Source of the DNA: 2-02-FULL-48-14 sp964356195
GTDB lineage: Bacteria > Patescibacteriota > Gracilibacteria > UBA1369 > 2-02-FULL-48-14
Reading direction: 5' to 3'
NCBI GenBank assembly: GCA_964356195.1
Contig: CAYHGP010000022.1
Coordinates: 1-16,201 of the forward strand
DNA length: 16,201 nt
The notes under the pieces are model-generated. The model did not search any database. It was not told where the DNA came from and was given only the letters and a program-made list of their open reading frames with translations. Positions 5,854 to 12,622 of the stretch are shown one piece after another; the first letter of the stretch is position 1, and every line of letters starts with the position of its first letter. A program made the translations under genes and the position numbers.

Positions 5854-7631
5854 GCGGCTTGAAGCTCAGCCAGTTCTTCCTCTTCTCTTTGCTTACACCA
5901 TTCTCTGAATTCCGTTGCAACCGGGTGGATGTGACCGTTGTAAGCGCGGGCTGTGAAAATATCGTAGAGATCTACTTTCTGTTTCATCTTGTACATTTCA
6001 TGATGACTCATGGAGTCTTTTTGTTTATTTGCGCGTAGCCAGGTGTCACTACAAATGAGTCGGAATTCTGTACGAATGCTGGAGCCATCAGGGGAGTCCT
6101 CCTGTTCATCCGTTGGAATGTTGAAGTATATTTTTATGGCCGGGAAATTGAAGGAATGACCATTTTTCTTTTCCGCTAGCTTTGGAACGACCCTATAAGT
6201 TCCGCGTGGTATTTTCCGATAAGAGCCTCCTTCAGGCGCTTCCGTGAGCCCCATGGATTCCGCAACGGTTTTCGCAATGGCCTTTGCTTGAGCAATCATG
6301 AACTCTTGGATTTGAGCAGCATTTGGATTTTTTGTAGGATCGAGATCTTGTTCGGTGATTCCGGTCATGACGGCTTCTCCGGCTAAGGCGTCCGGGATAT
6401 GGGAGAGTTCTTGACGGTCTTTTATGGCTTTGATGAGGATCGCAATTTTGTCTTTATCTCGAAATCCGCCTCTATACACTTGACGGATTTCTGGGCTTAA
6501 ATCTTCAAAGCCTTCCAGAAGAGAATCGTAGACTTCAATCTCTATGGAGTTGTGATGATCCTGCTGAGTGCTTGGCCTTTTTTGTTTATCCAGGTAAATA
6601 ATTTCTCCTTTTTCACTTTTTCTGAACAAATTTCCTTCGTGATAAATGGCGTCCATGAAATTCCTTTCGACGGAGTCTTTATCCTTAATTAGGTTTTTGT
6701 AGACGGGGTGAGTGGTGAGACGTGCTAAAAGCCAAGTGATTTGGGCGCTGGTTTGCAGCTCGTAGCGTTCTTTTTCGTTCGTGCCATGGCGAGGACTTAG
6801 GCCATACATTGCTCTTAAGTGTTCAAAGAAATGTAAACTGGAATGATCGTCGTTGATGTCCACTTTTGCGATGGGGCCGGGGATCGCTGCTTTCTCTTGG
6901 GCATTTTCCATGTTTTCTCCAAGGTCTCGGTAAAGTTTCCAAGCCTCACTTTTAGCCTCATTCAGTACCTTCAAAACTTCCTCACCTTCTTTTCGAGATG
7001 CACCTTCAGGGATGGTGCCCAACTGTTTTAGAACTTGAAGCATTGCGTTCTCGTAATGTTCAGGGGTGTTTCTTCCTTCAATTTCTTGAAAACCTTCACA
7101 AGCCGTTCTTACTGCTGTTTCTAAGTCTTGATGGGAAATGAAATTTTTCTCTCCATGGAGCGCGACGTTGAGGGATTCGGTGCGTGGGGCCGCTTTTAAG
7201 TTGTAGTGCAAAATGGAAATGAGCGTGTTTCGAATGAGGGCGAAGAGCTGAGCCACCTCTCCCTCTTCCTGAATACCAAGGCGTTCCGCTTCACTTTTTG
7301 TTAGTTTTGTAGCGGCTTCTATGGCGTAGTTCTGAGTTTCTTCCGGATCCATTTCTCGAGGAATCATTCCCACCCATTTCATTGCTCCCTCTGACAAGCG
7401 GCCCATGTCTTCTTGTATTACGAAGTGGAAGAGGGGGCTGCCTATGTCGTTTTTCAAGGCGCCTCCGATCAGCTGTCTCACGTAAGCTAGTGCTATGCTG
7501 AAATCATAATCAAATTCACCGCCTTCGTAAGAAGGAAGGCACAAGGGCCTGTCTTCTTTTGGCACTAAGCGTCCGAATTCGGAGTCGCTCAAGCTCGTGA
7601 GGTGTTCTCGGTCTGGCAGTGGACTCGCCAT
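5850..7631 (-). CDS. Large unidentified soluble protein (593 aa), tentatively RelA/SpoT-like C-terminal half
   Basis: I do not recognise this family with confidence. There is no signal peptide or transmembrane segment, and the protein is acidic and charged throughout, probably cytosolic. Residues 1-250 look mainly helical. HSSLHFFEHLRAMYGL (263-278) opens a second part. Residues 388-424 (GGFRDKDKIAILIKAIKDRQ, then IPDALAGEAV) resemble in order the synthetase segment of (p)ppGpp enzymes, where a basic helix precedes a metal-binding Asp; here that would be Asp414. GSYRKIPRGTYR (469-480), FPAIKIYF (496-503), TEFRLI (521-526, candidate Glu522) and SHHEMYK (542-548) continue that order. No canonical RSH motif is exact, so this is a hypothesis only. 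The gene lies 24 nt downstream of radA and is probably co-transcribed. It converges on tatD. Confidence 0.8.
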   Translation of the reverse strand: MASPLPDREHLTSLSDSEFGRLVPKEDRPLCLPSYEGGEFDYDFSIALAYVRQLIGGALKNDIGSPLFHFVIQEDMGRLSEGAMKWVGMIPREMDPEETQNYAIEAATKLTKSEAERLGIQEEGEVAQLFALIRNTLISILHYNLKAAPRTESLNVALHGEKNFISHQDLETAVRTACEGFQEIEGRNTPEHYENAMLQVLKQLGTIPEGASRKEGEEVLKVLNEAKSEAWKLYRDLGENMENAQEKAAIPGPIAKVDINDDHSSLHFFEHLRAMYGLSPRHGTNEKERYELQTSAQITWLLARLTTHPVYKNLIKDKDSVERNFMDAIYHEGNLFRKSEKGEIIYLDKQKRPSTQQDHHNSIEIEVYDSLLEGFEDLSPEIRQVYRGGFRDKDKIAILIKAIKDRQELSHIPDALAGEAVMTGITEQDLDPTKNPNAAQIQEFMIAQAKAIAKTVAESMGLTEAPEGGSYRKIPRGTYRVVPKLAEKKNGHSFNFPAIKIYFNIPTDEQEDSPDGSSIRTEFRLICSDTWLRANKQKDSMSHHEMYKMKQKVDLYDIFTARAYNGHIHPVATEFREWCKQREEEELAELQAA

Positions 7632-7655
7632 AGGGATTTAGGTATGGAGTCCAGT

Positions 7656-8972
7656 TTACCTGGTTGACAAAAAACTAACAAGTGTTTTTAAGTCATTTGC
7701 CGGAGAGGAGGGGCTAAGCTTTAACTTTTCACCCGCTTTACTGCGTTGTTCCAAGCGTGGAGCTGTCCTTATGTTTCCGGACAAGTCCACTTCGCCCCAA
7801 AAGAGTTTTTGACGGGTCGGGATCTGAAGAAAGCTGGAAACCACGGCTGCGCAAATGGCGAGGTCGGCGGCGGGTTCATTGAGAGAAAGGCCGTTACTCA
7901 CTTTTAGGTAAACGTCCTGGTCTCCCAGAGAAATTGGCGTATGTTTCTCCAAAACGGCGATGAGAAGTTCCAGGCGATTCCTGTCAATCCCATTGGCCAT
8001 GCGCTTGGGGTAGCCAAAGGCCGTGGTGCTGACCAGGGCTTGAATCTCCATGAGCAAAGGTCGATTGCCTTCCATGGTGATGGTGAGCGCGGTGCCCGAC
8101 TTGTTGCCGGCAGAATTTTGTAATATTTTTTCACCCAAGTTGGCCTGTTCCGTGAGTCCCCGTTCCGTCATCTCAAAAAGTCCCACTTCATTCACGGGTC
8201 CGAAGCGGTTTTTTTGGGCTCGTAAAAGGCGAAGTTCGTGGTCGCGTTCGCCTTCCAGGATCAGCACGGTATCCACGAGGTGTTCAAGTACTTTTGGTCC
8301 GGCAATGTTGCCTTCTTTGTTGACGTGACCGATGAGCAGGGTCGGTATTTTGTGGGTTTTAATGGCGTTCATAATCACCTCGGTTACGTAACGCACTTGG
8401 CTGAGGCTGCCGGCGACTCCGGGAATATCGGAGGAAGACATGACCTGAATGGAGTCGATGACGAGGAAATTGGGCTTCGTATTTTCAATGGTGAGCAGTA
8501 TGTTTTCAAGATTATTTTCATAAAGCAGCTCGATGTTTTCTTGCTTGGAGCCCAGACGCTTGGCGCGGTCGGCCACTTGTTCAACGGATTCTTCTCCTGT
8601 GATGTAAAGCACTTTGTCTTTTTGAGCGGCCATGCGGTCCGTAATCTGGAGGGTGAGAGTGGATTTTCCAATTCCCGGCTCGCCGGAAAGCAGAATCAAA
8701 CTTCCATCTACAAAACCGCCCCCGATGACTTGATCGAACTCCACAATTCCCGTGAGGGTGCGTTCTTTTGGTGCGTGAGACTGTAAAATAGCTTGAGGCT
8801 TTTCCGGAGTGCGGGGTACTGAGCCACGGCCGCTTTTTGGCGCGTCAACTTTGCCAACATTAATCACATCCTCCACTAGCGTGTTCCAATTCTCACACGA
8901 AGGGCAGCGCCCCACCCATTTACCGGATTGGTAGCCACAGTTTTGACAAGCGTAAACAGTTTTGAGTTTCAT
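7656..8972 (-). CDS. radA: DNA repair protein RadA (Sms)
   Basis: RadA is a RecA-like, DnaB-type branch-migration helicase that processes recombination intermediates. The 438-aa protein has the expected order: a four-cysteine zinc finger (C9, C12, C23, C26), Walker A GEPGIGKST (97-105), Walker B FLVIDSIQV (169-177), the RadA-defining KNRFG motif (254-258), and a C-terminal Lon-protease-like domain with NGLSLNEPAADLAI and GEVDLSGNIR. The final segment is short and ends LKTLVSFLSTR. The start at 8972 places the zinc finger at the usual position. It lies 11 nt after the HNH gene stop and 24 nt before the 593-aa gene, so the three minus-strand genes may form one transcript. No Shine-Dalgarno sequence is seen before the ATG. 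Confidence 0.96.
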   Translation of the reverse strand: MKLKTVYACQNCGYQSGKWVGRCPSCENWNTLVEDVINVGKVDAPKSGRGSVPRTPEKPQAILQSHAPKERTLTGIVEFDQVIGGGFVDGSLILLSGEPGIGKSTLTLQITDRMAAQKDKVLYITGEESVEQVADRAKRLGSKQENIELLYENNLENILLTIENTKPNFLVIDSIQVMSSSDIPGVAGSLSQVRYVTEVIMNAIKTHKIPTLLIGHVNKEGNIAGPKVLEHLVDTVLILEGERDHELRLLRAQKNRFGPVNEVGLFEMTERGLTEQANLGEKILQNSAGNKSGTALTITMEGNRPLLMEIQALVSTTAFGYPKRMANGIDRNRLELLIAVLEKHTPISLGDQDVYLKVSNGLSLNEPAADLAICAAVVSSFLQIPTRQKLFWGEVDLSGNIRTAPRLEQRSKAGEKLKLSPSSPANDLKTLVSFLSTR

Positions 8973-8983
8973 GGAAGTTTAGG

Positions 8984-9811
8984 TTATGGACTTTTGTGGG
9001 CTTGGACTTTTCGGTCCACCGCGTGAGCAATGGCATGGTGTTCGTGACAGAGTGGTGCGAGGTATTTTGGATCGTGGGTACTCGAAAGGCTAAAGCGCTG
9101 ACTGTGGTGTATTTCTTTGGCCGATTTGAAGCAGGTCTTGATGGAACATTTTTCGCCGTACTCTTCTTTTAGGAACGCACGTATTTCGGCAGGGATGTAT
9201 CTTGAACTGGTGCGAGATGCTTCTTTCGAAAGCTCTTCTTTTCTCTCTTCAATTTTTTCTGTTCTTCCTTGCAGGAGGCTAGCTAAAAGCTGATTCACGT
9301 CCTTCCCCTGAGCATGAAGTTCATTGAGTTGTTCAATGATTTCTTGAGAAAGCTGGAAGTTCAAAGTCTGCCCGGGCAGACTTTTCGGCTCAAATAACGC
9401 CTTGTCTAAGCCATTTTCGTTTTTAAAATGACGCTCATCTCTGGCTAGGGTGGCCAAGGCACTTTTGGAGAGTTGCCTCACCTTTTCCGCCAGATCTTCC
9501 TCGTTTTCTATCGTGGCAAAGGAAACCACGCGGGTGAGTTTGTTCAGGCTTGCTTCGCCTTCCACCAGTAAACTCTTAAGAGCAGGCTTGTCCGAGAAAC
9601 GCTTTTCCAGGTTAAGAGCCAGTCGAACTTGATCCTGACTGAGTCCAGCCAATTTGGCCGCAAACTCGAAAATAGAGGTACAGCCTTTCTTCTCATAAAG
9701 TCGCCTTCGATTCACCTCTGGGAGCAGTCCAATAAACTTTCGTCTCCACCGTATTGCCTGTGAACCATAGCTTTTGCAAAGTTGGTATAGTTTTTCGTCG
9801 CTTATGTTCAT
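8984..9811 (-). CDS. HNH endonuclease domain protein
   Basis: The C-terminus carries an HNH-type nuclease signature: CSIKTC (a CxxxxC metal-site pair), EIHHSQRFSL, and LAPLCHEHHAIAH, which together match the betabeta-alpha-metal fold. Upstream is a helical region with PEVNRRRLYEKKGCTSIFEFA and LSQDQVRLAL, typical of HNH proteins of the DUF222-like or 13E12-like kind common in CPR genomes. The biological role is unknown; such genes may be selfish, defence-related or recombination-linked. I chose the ATG at 9811 (275 aa, MNISDEKLYQL) because a TATACT -10 lies 29 nt upstream. An in-frame ATG at 9949 would add 46 very basic residues and would abut the tRNA-Lys promoter. It precedes radA by 11 nt, so co-expression with a repair helicase is likely. 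Confidence 0.85.
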   Translation of the reverse strand: MNISDEKLYQLCKSYGSQAIRWRRKFIGLLPEVNRRRLYEKKGCTSIFEFAAKLAGLSQDQVRLALNLEKRFSDKPALKSLLVEGEASLNKLTRVVSFATIENEEDLAEKVRQLSKSALATLARDERHFKNENGLDKALFEPKSLPGQTLNFQLSQEIIEQLNELHAQGKDVNQLLASLLQGRTEKIEERKEELSKEASRTSSRYIPAEIRAFLKEEYGEKCSIKTCFKSAKEIHHSQRFSLSSTHDPKYLAPLCHEHHAIAHAVDRKVQAHKSP

Positions 9812-9840
9812 ATTTGAATCTGTAAAACTATCAATAGGGT

Positions 9841-9846
9841 AGTATA
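9841..9846 (-). promoter_or_regulatory. -10 element upstream of the HNH gene
   Basis: On the minus strand TATACT (plus-strand 9841-9846) lies inside GTATATACTACCC. It would start transcription near 9834, about 23 nt before the ATG at 9811, in line with other leaders in the window. There is no convincing -35. This supports the shorter gene model. Confidence 0.4.
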
Positions 9847-9949
9847 TACTCACCCTCCTCGCAAGCCCAATAAGACGCTTTCCCCTGGCGGGTTTATTCA
9901 AATGTTTTCTCGTCTTGCCATTTTTAGCCTTCCGTTCCGTAAGTTTCAC

Positions 9950-9978
9950 TTGGCTTTCAGACCTCCTTTTGTTAGAAT
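9950..9978 (+). promoter_or_regulatory. Promoter of tRNA-Lys and efp
   Basis: TTGGCT (9950-9955), a 17-nt spacer and TAGAAT (9973-9978), with an extended -10 TG at 9970-9971. Predicted initiation is near 9985, only about three bases before the tRNA. Confidence 0.7.
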
Positions 9979-9987
9979 CCCGCCGAT

Positions 9988-10063
9988 GGATCGGTAGCTC
10001 AGTTGGTAGAGCAGAAGACTCTTAATCTTTTGGTCGAGGGTTCAAGTCCCTCCCGGTCCACCA
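9988..10063 (+). tRNA. tRNA-Lys (anticodon CUU)
   Basis: A complete cloverleaf. Acceptor GGATCGG (9988-9994) pairs with CCGGTCC (10053-10059) with one T-G pair. The D-arm is GCTC-AGTTGGTA-GAGC. Anticodon stem GAAGA/TCTTT carries loop CTCTTAA, giving anticodon CTT (10021-10023) for AAG codons. The T-arm is GAGGG-TTCAAGT-CCCTC. CCA is encoded at 10061-10063. The efp ATG follows only 17 nt after the last base. Confidence 0.97.
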
Positions 10064-10079
10064 CCCCTTACCCCTTTTT

Positions 10080-10640
10080 ATGGCACAATCCCTTACTGAT
10101 CTGAAAGTTGGCGTGGTCATTAGTCACTCCAATGCTCCGTATCAAATCATTTCGAACTCGTTCATGCGAACCGCGCAACGTAAGCCGGTGATGCGAACGA
10201 GACTTCGTAATCTTATGAATGGGGCGGTGATGGAAAAGACCTTTATTGCCGGGGAAAGCTTTGAAGTGGCGGATGTGGCTCGTAAAACTTGCCAATATTT
10301 ATACAAAGACTCCACCCATGCGAATTTTATGGATATGGAGAACTACGAGCAATTCACTTTTACGCTCGAATCTTTGGGCGACATGATCAACTATTTAAAA
10401 GATGGGGAAGAGGTGGTTGGGGTGATTTATGAAGGACGTCCCATCACGATGCAATTACCTCCTAAAGTGGTTTTGAAAGTGGTTGAAACAACGCCAGGAG
10501 TGAAGGGAGACCGGGCTCAGTCCGGAACCAAGATTGCAAAAATGGAAACCGGTCTTTCTGTGAATGTGCCTTTGTTCATTAACGAAGGAGACAGCGTTCG
10601 AATCAACACGGAAACCGGCGATTACGTTGAACGTGCTTAA
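10080..10640 (+). CDS. efp: Elongation factor P
   Basis: EF-P binds between P and E sites and relieves ribosomes stalled on polyproline. The 186-aa length and three-domain layout are typical. The N-terminal KOW-like domain (1-65) has VMRTRLRNL. The OB domain has YEGRPITMQLPPKV (117-130), and the C-terminal signature runs from GTKIAKMETGLSVNVPLF (149-166) to ETGDYVERA. The domain I loop that normally presents a modified Lys in PGKG reads RTAQRKPV (30-37); by alignment Gln33 sits at the Lys position, with Arg34 and Lys35 next. Modification by lysylation of the E. coli type is therefore unlikely at that exact residue. The ATG follows tRNA-Lys by 16 intervening bases, nearly all pyrimidine, so the mRNA is probably released by tRNA 3' processing. 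The cupin-like gene follows by 18 nt. Confidence 0.95.
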   Translation: MAQSLTDLKVGVVISHSNAPYQIISNSFMRTAQRKPVMRTRLRNLMNGAVMEKTFIAGESFEVADVARKTCQYLYKDSTHANFMDMENYEQFTFTLESLGDMINYLKDGEEVVGVIYEGRPITMQLPPKVVLKVVETTPGVKGDRAQSGTKIAKMETGLSVNVPLFINEGDSVRINTETGDYVERA

Positions 10641-10658
10641 TTTTAATATTCGGAAGTC

Positions 10659-11192
10659 ATGCAAGATCCTCGCCAGACTGTTTATGAAGGAATGTGTTAC
10701 CTCATTCCGCTCGCCAAGATTCGTGAAACGCCCAAAGTTCAATTCCACTTTGTTCCTTACCTCGTGGAGGAAGGCATTGCGACCATTCAGCGTGTTAAAC
10801 ATGAGCCCGGAGCCATGAGTCCGAGCATTGAAGGCAATGAAACGGTTCAGCCTTGGTATATGCACCCGCATCAGGAGGACAACATGATTATTTTTGATGG
10901 AGAACGGATCGTTGAACTGTATACGCCTGAACAGGGCATCCAAACTTTTGTGGCCACTCCGGAAAAGCTCACTCACAACGGAAAAGTGCTCATTGATGTA
11001 CCCTATATTTTTGGTTGGCATACCAAGGTTTTCCATAGGCCGAACAGTCCTCACGGCAGTATGTCTGTTTTCCTCACGCGGCATTTTGACGGCTTTAATC
11101 TCGATACTGAATTCAATATTTGGGACCTCAACACCGAAACCGGAGAACATCGTGTGCTTCGCTATGGACGAGAAGATCAAATACAAGAATAA
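10659..11192 (+). CDS. Cupin-like protein of unknown substrate (177 aa)
   Basis: I cannot name the function. The fold is probably a single cupin beta-barrel. WYMHPHQEDNMIIFDG (66-81) matches the first cupin motif, with His69, His71 and Glu73 as candidate metal ligands. VPYIFGWHTKVFHRP (114-128) with His121/His126 resembles the second motif. A C-terminal part, FDGFNLDTEFNIWDL, follows. There is no signal peptide, so it is probably cytosolic. Sugar-nucleotide isomerases and mannose-6-phosphate isomerase-like proteins share such motifs, but nothing here fixes a substrate. It lies 18 nt after efp and is likely co-transcribed with tRNA-Lys and efp. A GGAAG sits only 3 nt before the ATG, too close for a normal Shine-Dalgarno. 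The long alternative frames across the region look like shadows. Confidence 0.75.
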   Translation: MQDPRQTVYEGMCYLIPLAKIRETPKVQFHFVPYLVEEGIATIQRVKHEPGAMSPSIEGNETVQPWYMHPHQEDNMIIFDGERIVELYTPEQGIQTFVATPEKLTHNGKVLIDVPYIFGWHTKVFHRPNSPHGSMSVFLTRHFDGFNLDTEFNIWDLNTETGEHRVLRYGREDQIQE

Positions 11193-11215
11193 GCCGGGCT
11201 TGGGTGGATTGAGCC

Positions 11216-11243
11216 TTGCTCCTCGTTAAAAATCTGGTAGATT
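11216..11243 (+). promoter_or_regulatory. Promoter of tRNA-Cys/tRNA-Leu
   Basis: TTGCTC (11216-11221), a 16-nt spacer and TAGATT (11238-11243), with an extended -10 TG at 11235-11236. Predicted initiation near 11250 is about four bases before tRNA-Cys, the same tight layout as tRNA-Lys. Confidence 0.6.
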
Positions 11244-11253
11244 TAAGCGCGCT

Positions 11254-11328
11254 GGCGAGGTGACGGAACGGTCACGTAGCGGTTTGCAAAACCGTACCAA
11301 ATGGGTTCGACTCCCATCCTCGCCTCCA
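11254..11328 (+). tRNA. tRNA-Cys (anticodon GCA)
   Basis: Acceptor GGCGAGG (11254-11260) pairs fully with CCTCGCC (11318-11324). Anticodon stem GCGGT/ACCGT holds loop TTGCAAA, anticodon GCA at 11286-11288. The T-arm is ATGGG-TTCGACT-CCCAT. CCA is encoded (11326-11328). tRNA-Leu starts two bases later. Confidence 0.97.
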
Positions 11329-11330
11329 TT

Positions 11331-11416
11331 GCCTGGGTGGTGAAATGGTATACACGCGAGACTTAAAATCTTGTGGCCGTAAGGTCGTGTGGGTTCGAGC
11401 CCCACCCCAGGCACCA
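11331..11416 (+). tRNA. tRNA-Leu (anticodon UAA)
   Basis: An 86-nt class II tRNA. Acceptor GCCTGGG (11331-11337) pairs with CCCAGGC (11406-11412). The anticodon loop is CTTAAAA with anticodon TAA at 11364-11366, reading UUA. The long variable arm (TGGCCGTAAGGTCG) is typical of leucine tRNAs. The T-arm is GTGGG-TTCGAGC-CCCAC, with encoded CCA (11414-11416). Confidence 0.97.
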
Positions 11417-11417
11417 T

Positions 11418-11440
11418 ACTGTGCAAAGCACAGTCTTTCT
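11418..11440 (+). terminator. Intrinsic terminator after tRNA-Leu
   Basis: A perfect 7-bp stem, ACTGTGC (11418-11424) with GCACAGT (11428-11434), AAA loop, followed by CTTTCT. It begins two bases after the tRNA CCA. A TATACT -10 for the next gene starts at its 3' edge. Confidence 0.75.
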
Positions 11441-11445
11441 ATACT
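11440..11445 (+). promoter_or_regulatory. -10 element of the four-helix membrane protein gene
   Basis: TATACT (11440-11445) lies 15 bases before the ATG at 11461. The -35 region (TACTGT, 11417-11422) is weak and falls in the terminator stem. The leader would be about 8 nt. Confidence 0.35.
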
Positions 11446-11460
11446 TTGAGTCTGAAACTT

Positions 11461-11856
11461 ATGGAATTCACCCCTCAAGTCACTCGAAAACTCCTTTGGT
11501 ACTTTTTCGTGTTGTCGCTTGGTTCCTATATTTTAAATGCCATCCTCATCGAAAAATACGCGTTCATGGACAGTACTGGGGGATTTATTTACGAAAATGG
11601 GACGGAGCTTCCACAAACAATTCTTTATTCTTTTTCTGTCATTTCAGCTGTTCTTTTTGGGATTCAGTTTCAAGTGCCCAAGTGGATTAGTAACGAACTT
11701 GTACAAAGCATCGTTCGGTATGCTCTTTGTGAAGCCATTGCCATCTTTGGATTTCTGCTTTTCTTGTTTGGAGGAGATTTCACAAAAATGCTCCTCTTTT
11801 TGGGAGTGAGTTTGCTTGGATTTGTTTCTACTTACCCGAAGCAAAAGACGCTCTAG
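11461..11856 (+). CDS. Hypothetical four-helix integral membrane protein (131 aa)
   Basis: I do not recognise this family. Four hydrophobic segments are visible: about residues 11-30 (LLWYFFVLSLGSYILNAILI), 52-70 (QTILYSFSVISAVLFGIQF), 84-103 and 108-124. An exposed loop (31-50, KYAFMDSTGGFIYENGTEL) separates the first two. No catalytic motif is seen. The ATG at 11461 is preferred because longer in-frame starts would read back into the terminator and tRNA-Leu. The C-terminus (YPKQKTL) overlaps the convergent lgt gene by 29 bp, so neither gene can carry a terminator downstream of its stop without entering the other. Confidence 0.7.
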   Translation: MEFTPQVTRKLLWYFFVLSLGSYILNAILIEKYAFMDSTGGFIYENGTELPQTILYSFSVISAVLFGIQFQVPKWISNELVQSIVRYALCEAIAIFGFLLFLFGGDFTKMLLFLGVSLLGFVSTYPKQKTL

Positions 11857-12622
11857 TTAAAACGAAGACTCCCAACGCAAAGAAGGGCAGGCTGAGCATT
11901 TGTCCTGTTGTGAGGTTTAGGAATCCCTCGTGGAGCGGGAAGTCTTTGAAGAATTCCACGGTGAAGCGCATGGCGAAATAGAGCATGAAAAAGAGGCCGA
12001 AGAAAAAGCCGGGCTTGCCAGTTTTGTATTTTTTCAGCCACAAGGGGAGGAGGATGGCGAATAAAACAGCGCCCATTCCGAATTCGTAGAGTTGGGAAGG
12101 GTGGCGGGCCAAGTCGTCTACGCGGGTGAATGTGACGGCCCAGGGAACGTCCGTTACGCGACCTACAAGCTCGCTGTTGAAGAAGTTCCCGAGACGGATC
12201 AAACTCACCGGAATGGCGGCCACGACGACAATGAGGTCGGCGTAGTCGAAGAAGCGGACTTTTTTGTGGCGCCAGAGGAAAAGGCCGTAGGCGATGAGCA
12301 GGCCAATGGCTGCACCGTGGCTTGCCAGGCCTCCTTCCCACACTTTTAGAATTTGCAGTGGGTTGGCGAGGTAGTAATCCAACTCGTAAAAAATAATGTG
12401 ACCCAATCGTGCGCCCACAATCAAACCCACGATTAAGTACACGGCGAGGCTGTCCATTGTTTCTAAGGATAGGTTTTTACTAGCGCTTTCGCTCCGCTTC
12501 AGCGTAACCATGAAGCGGGCGAGGGAGTAGGCCAAGAAAAGTCCGAGGGCGAAGAAAACGCCGTAATAACGAATTTCAAGAGGGCCGACGTTCAGGAGAA
12601 CCGGATCAATATTCCAAATCAT
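11828..12622 (-). CDS. lgt: Prolipoprotein diacylglyceryl transferase
   Basis: Lgt transfers diacylglycerol from phosphatidylglycerol to the lipobox cysteine of prelipoproteins, the first step of lipoprotein maturation in the cytoplasmic membrane. The 264-aa protein is multi-spanning. It starts with the family-like MIWNIDPVLLNVGPLEIRYY and has GGLASHGAAIG with His102, the signature IRLGNFFNSELVGR (142-155, Arg143), RHPSQLYE (173-180), and MRFTVEFFKD near residue 219, all matching the catalytic core positions of the family. Its ATG overlaps the TAA of the upstream lipoprotein gene by one base (TAATG), a translational-coupling arrangement, so it is probably expressed from that gene's promoter. 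It overlaps the membrane-protein gene at its 3' end. At least two proteins in the window have lipoboxes it could modify. Confidence 0.96.
   Translation of the reverse strand: MIWNIDPVLLNVGPLEIRYYGVFFALGLFLAYSLARFMVTLKRSESASKNLSLETMDSLAVYLIVGLIVGARLGHIIFYELDYYLANPLQILKVWEGGLASHGAAIGLLIAYGLFLWRHKKVRFFDYADLIVVVAAIPVSLIRLGNFFNSELVGRVTDVPWAVTFTRVDDLARHPSQLYEFGMGAVLFAILLPLWLKKYKTGKPGFFFGLFFMLYFAMRFTVEFFKDFPLHEGFLNLTTGQMLSLPFFALGVFVLTRASFASGK

Noticed and set aside
8984..9949. HNH gene as part of a restriction, retron or other defence island
   Set aside because: No methyltransferase, reverse transcriptase, toxin or other defence partner in the neighbourhood; neighbours are core repair and translation genes.
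10455..11186. 243-aa minus-strand open frame over efp and the cupin gene
   Set aside because: Antisense shadow; the plus-strand proteins show family motifs.
11389..11460. Start of the membrane protein at 11389
   Set aside because: It lies inside tRNA-Leu and reads through the terminator; ATG 11461 begins just before the first hydrophobic helix.
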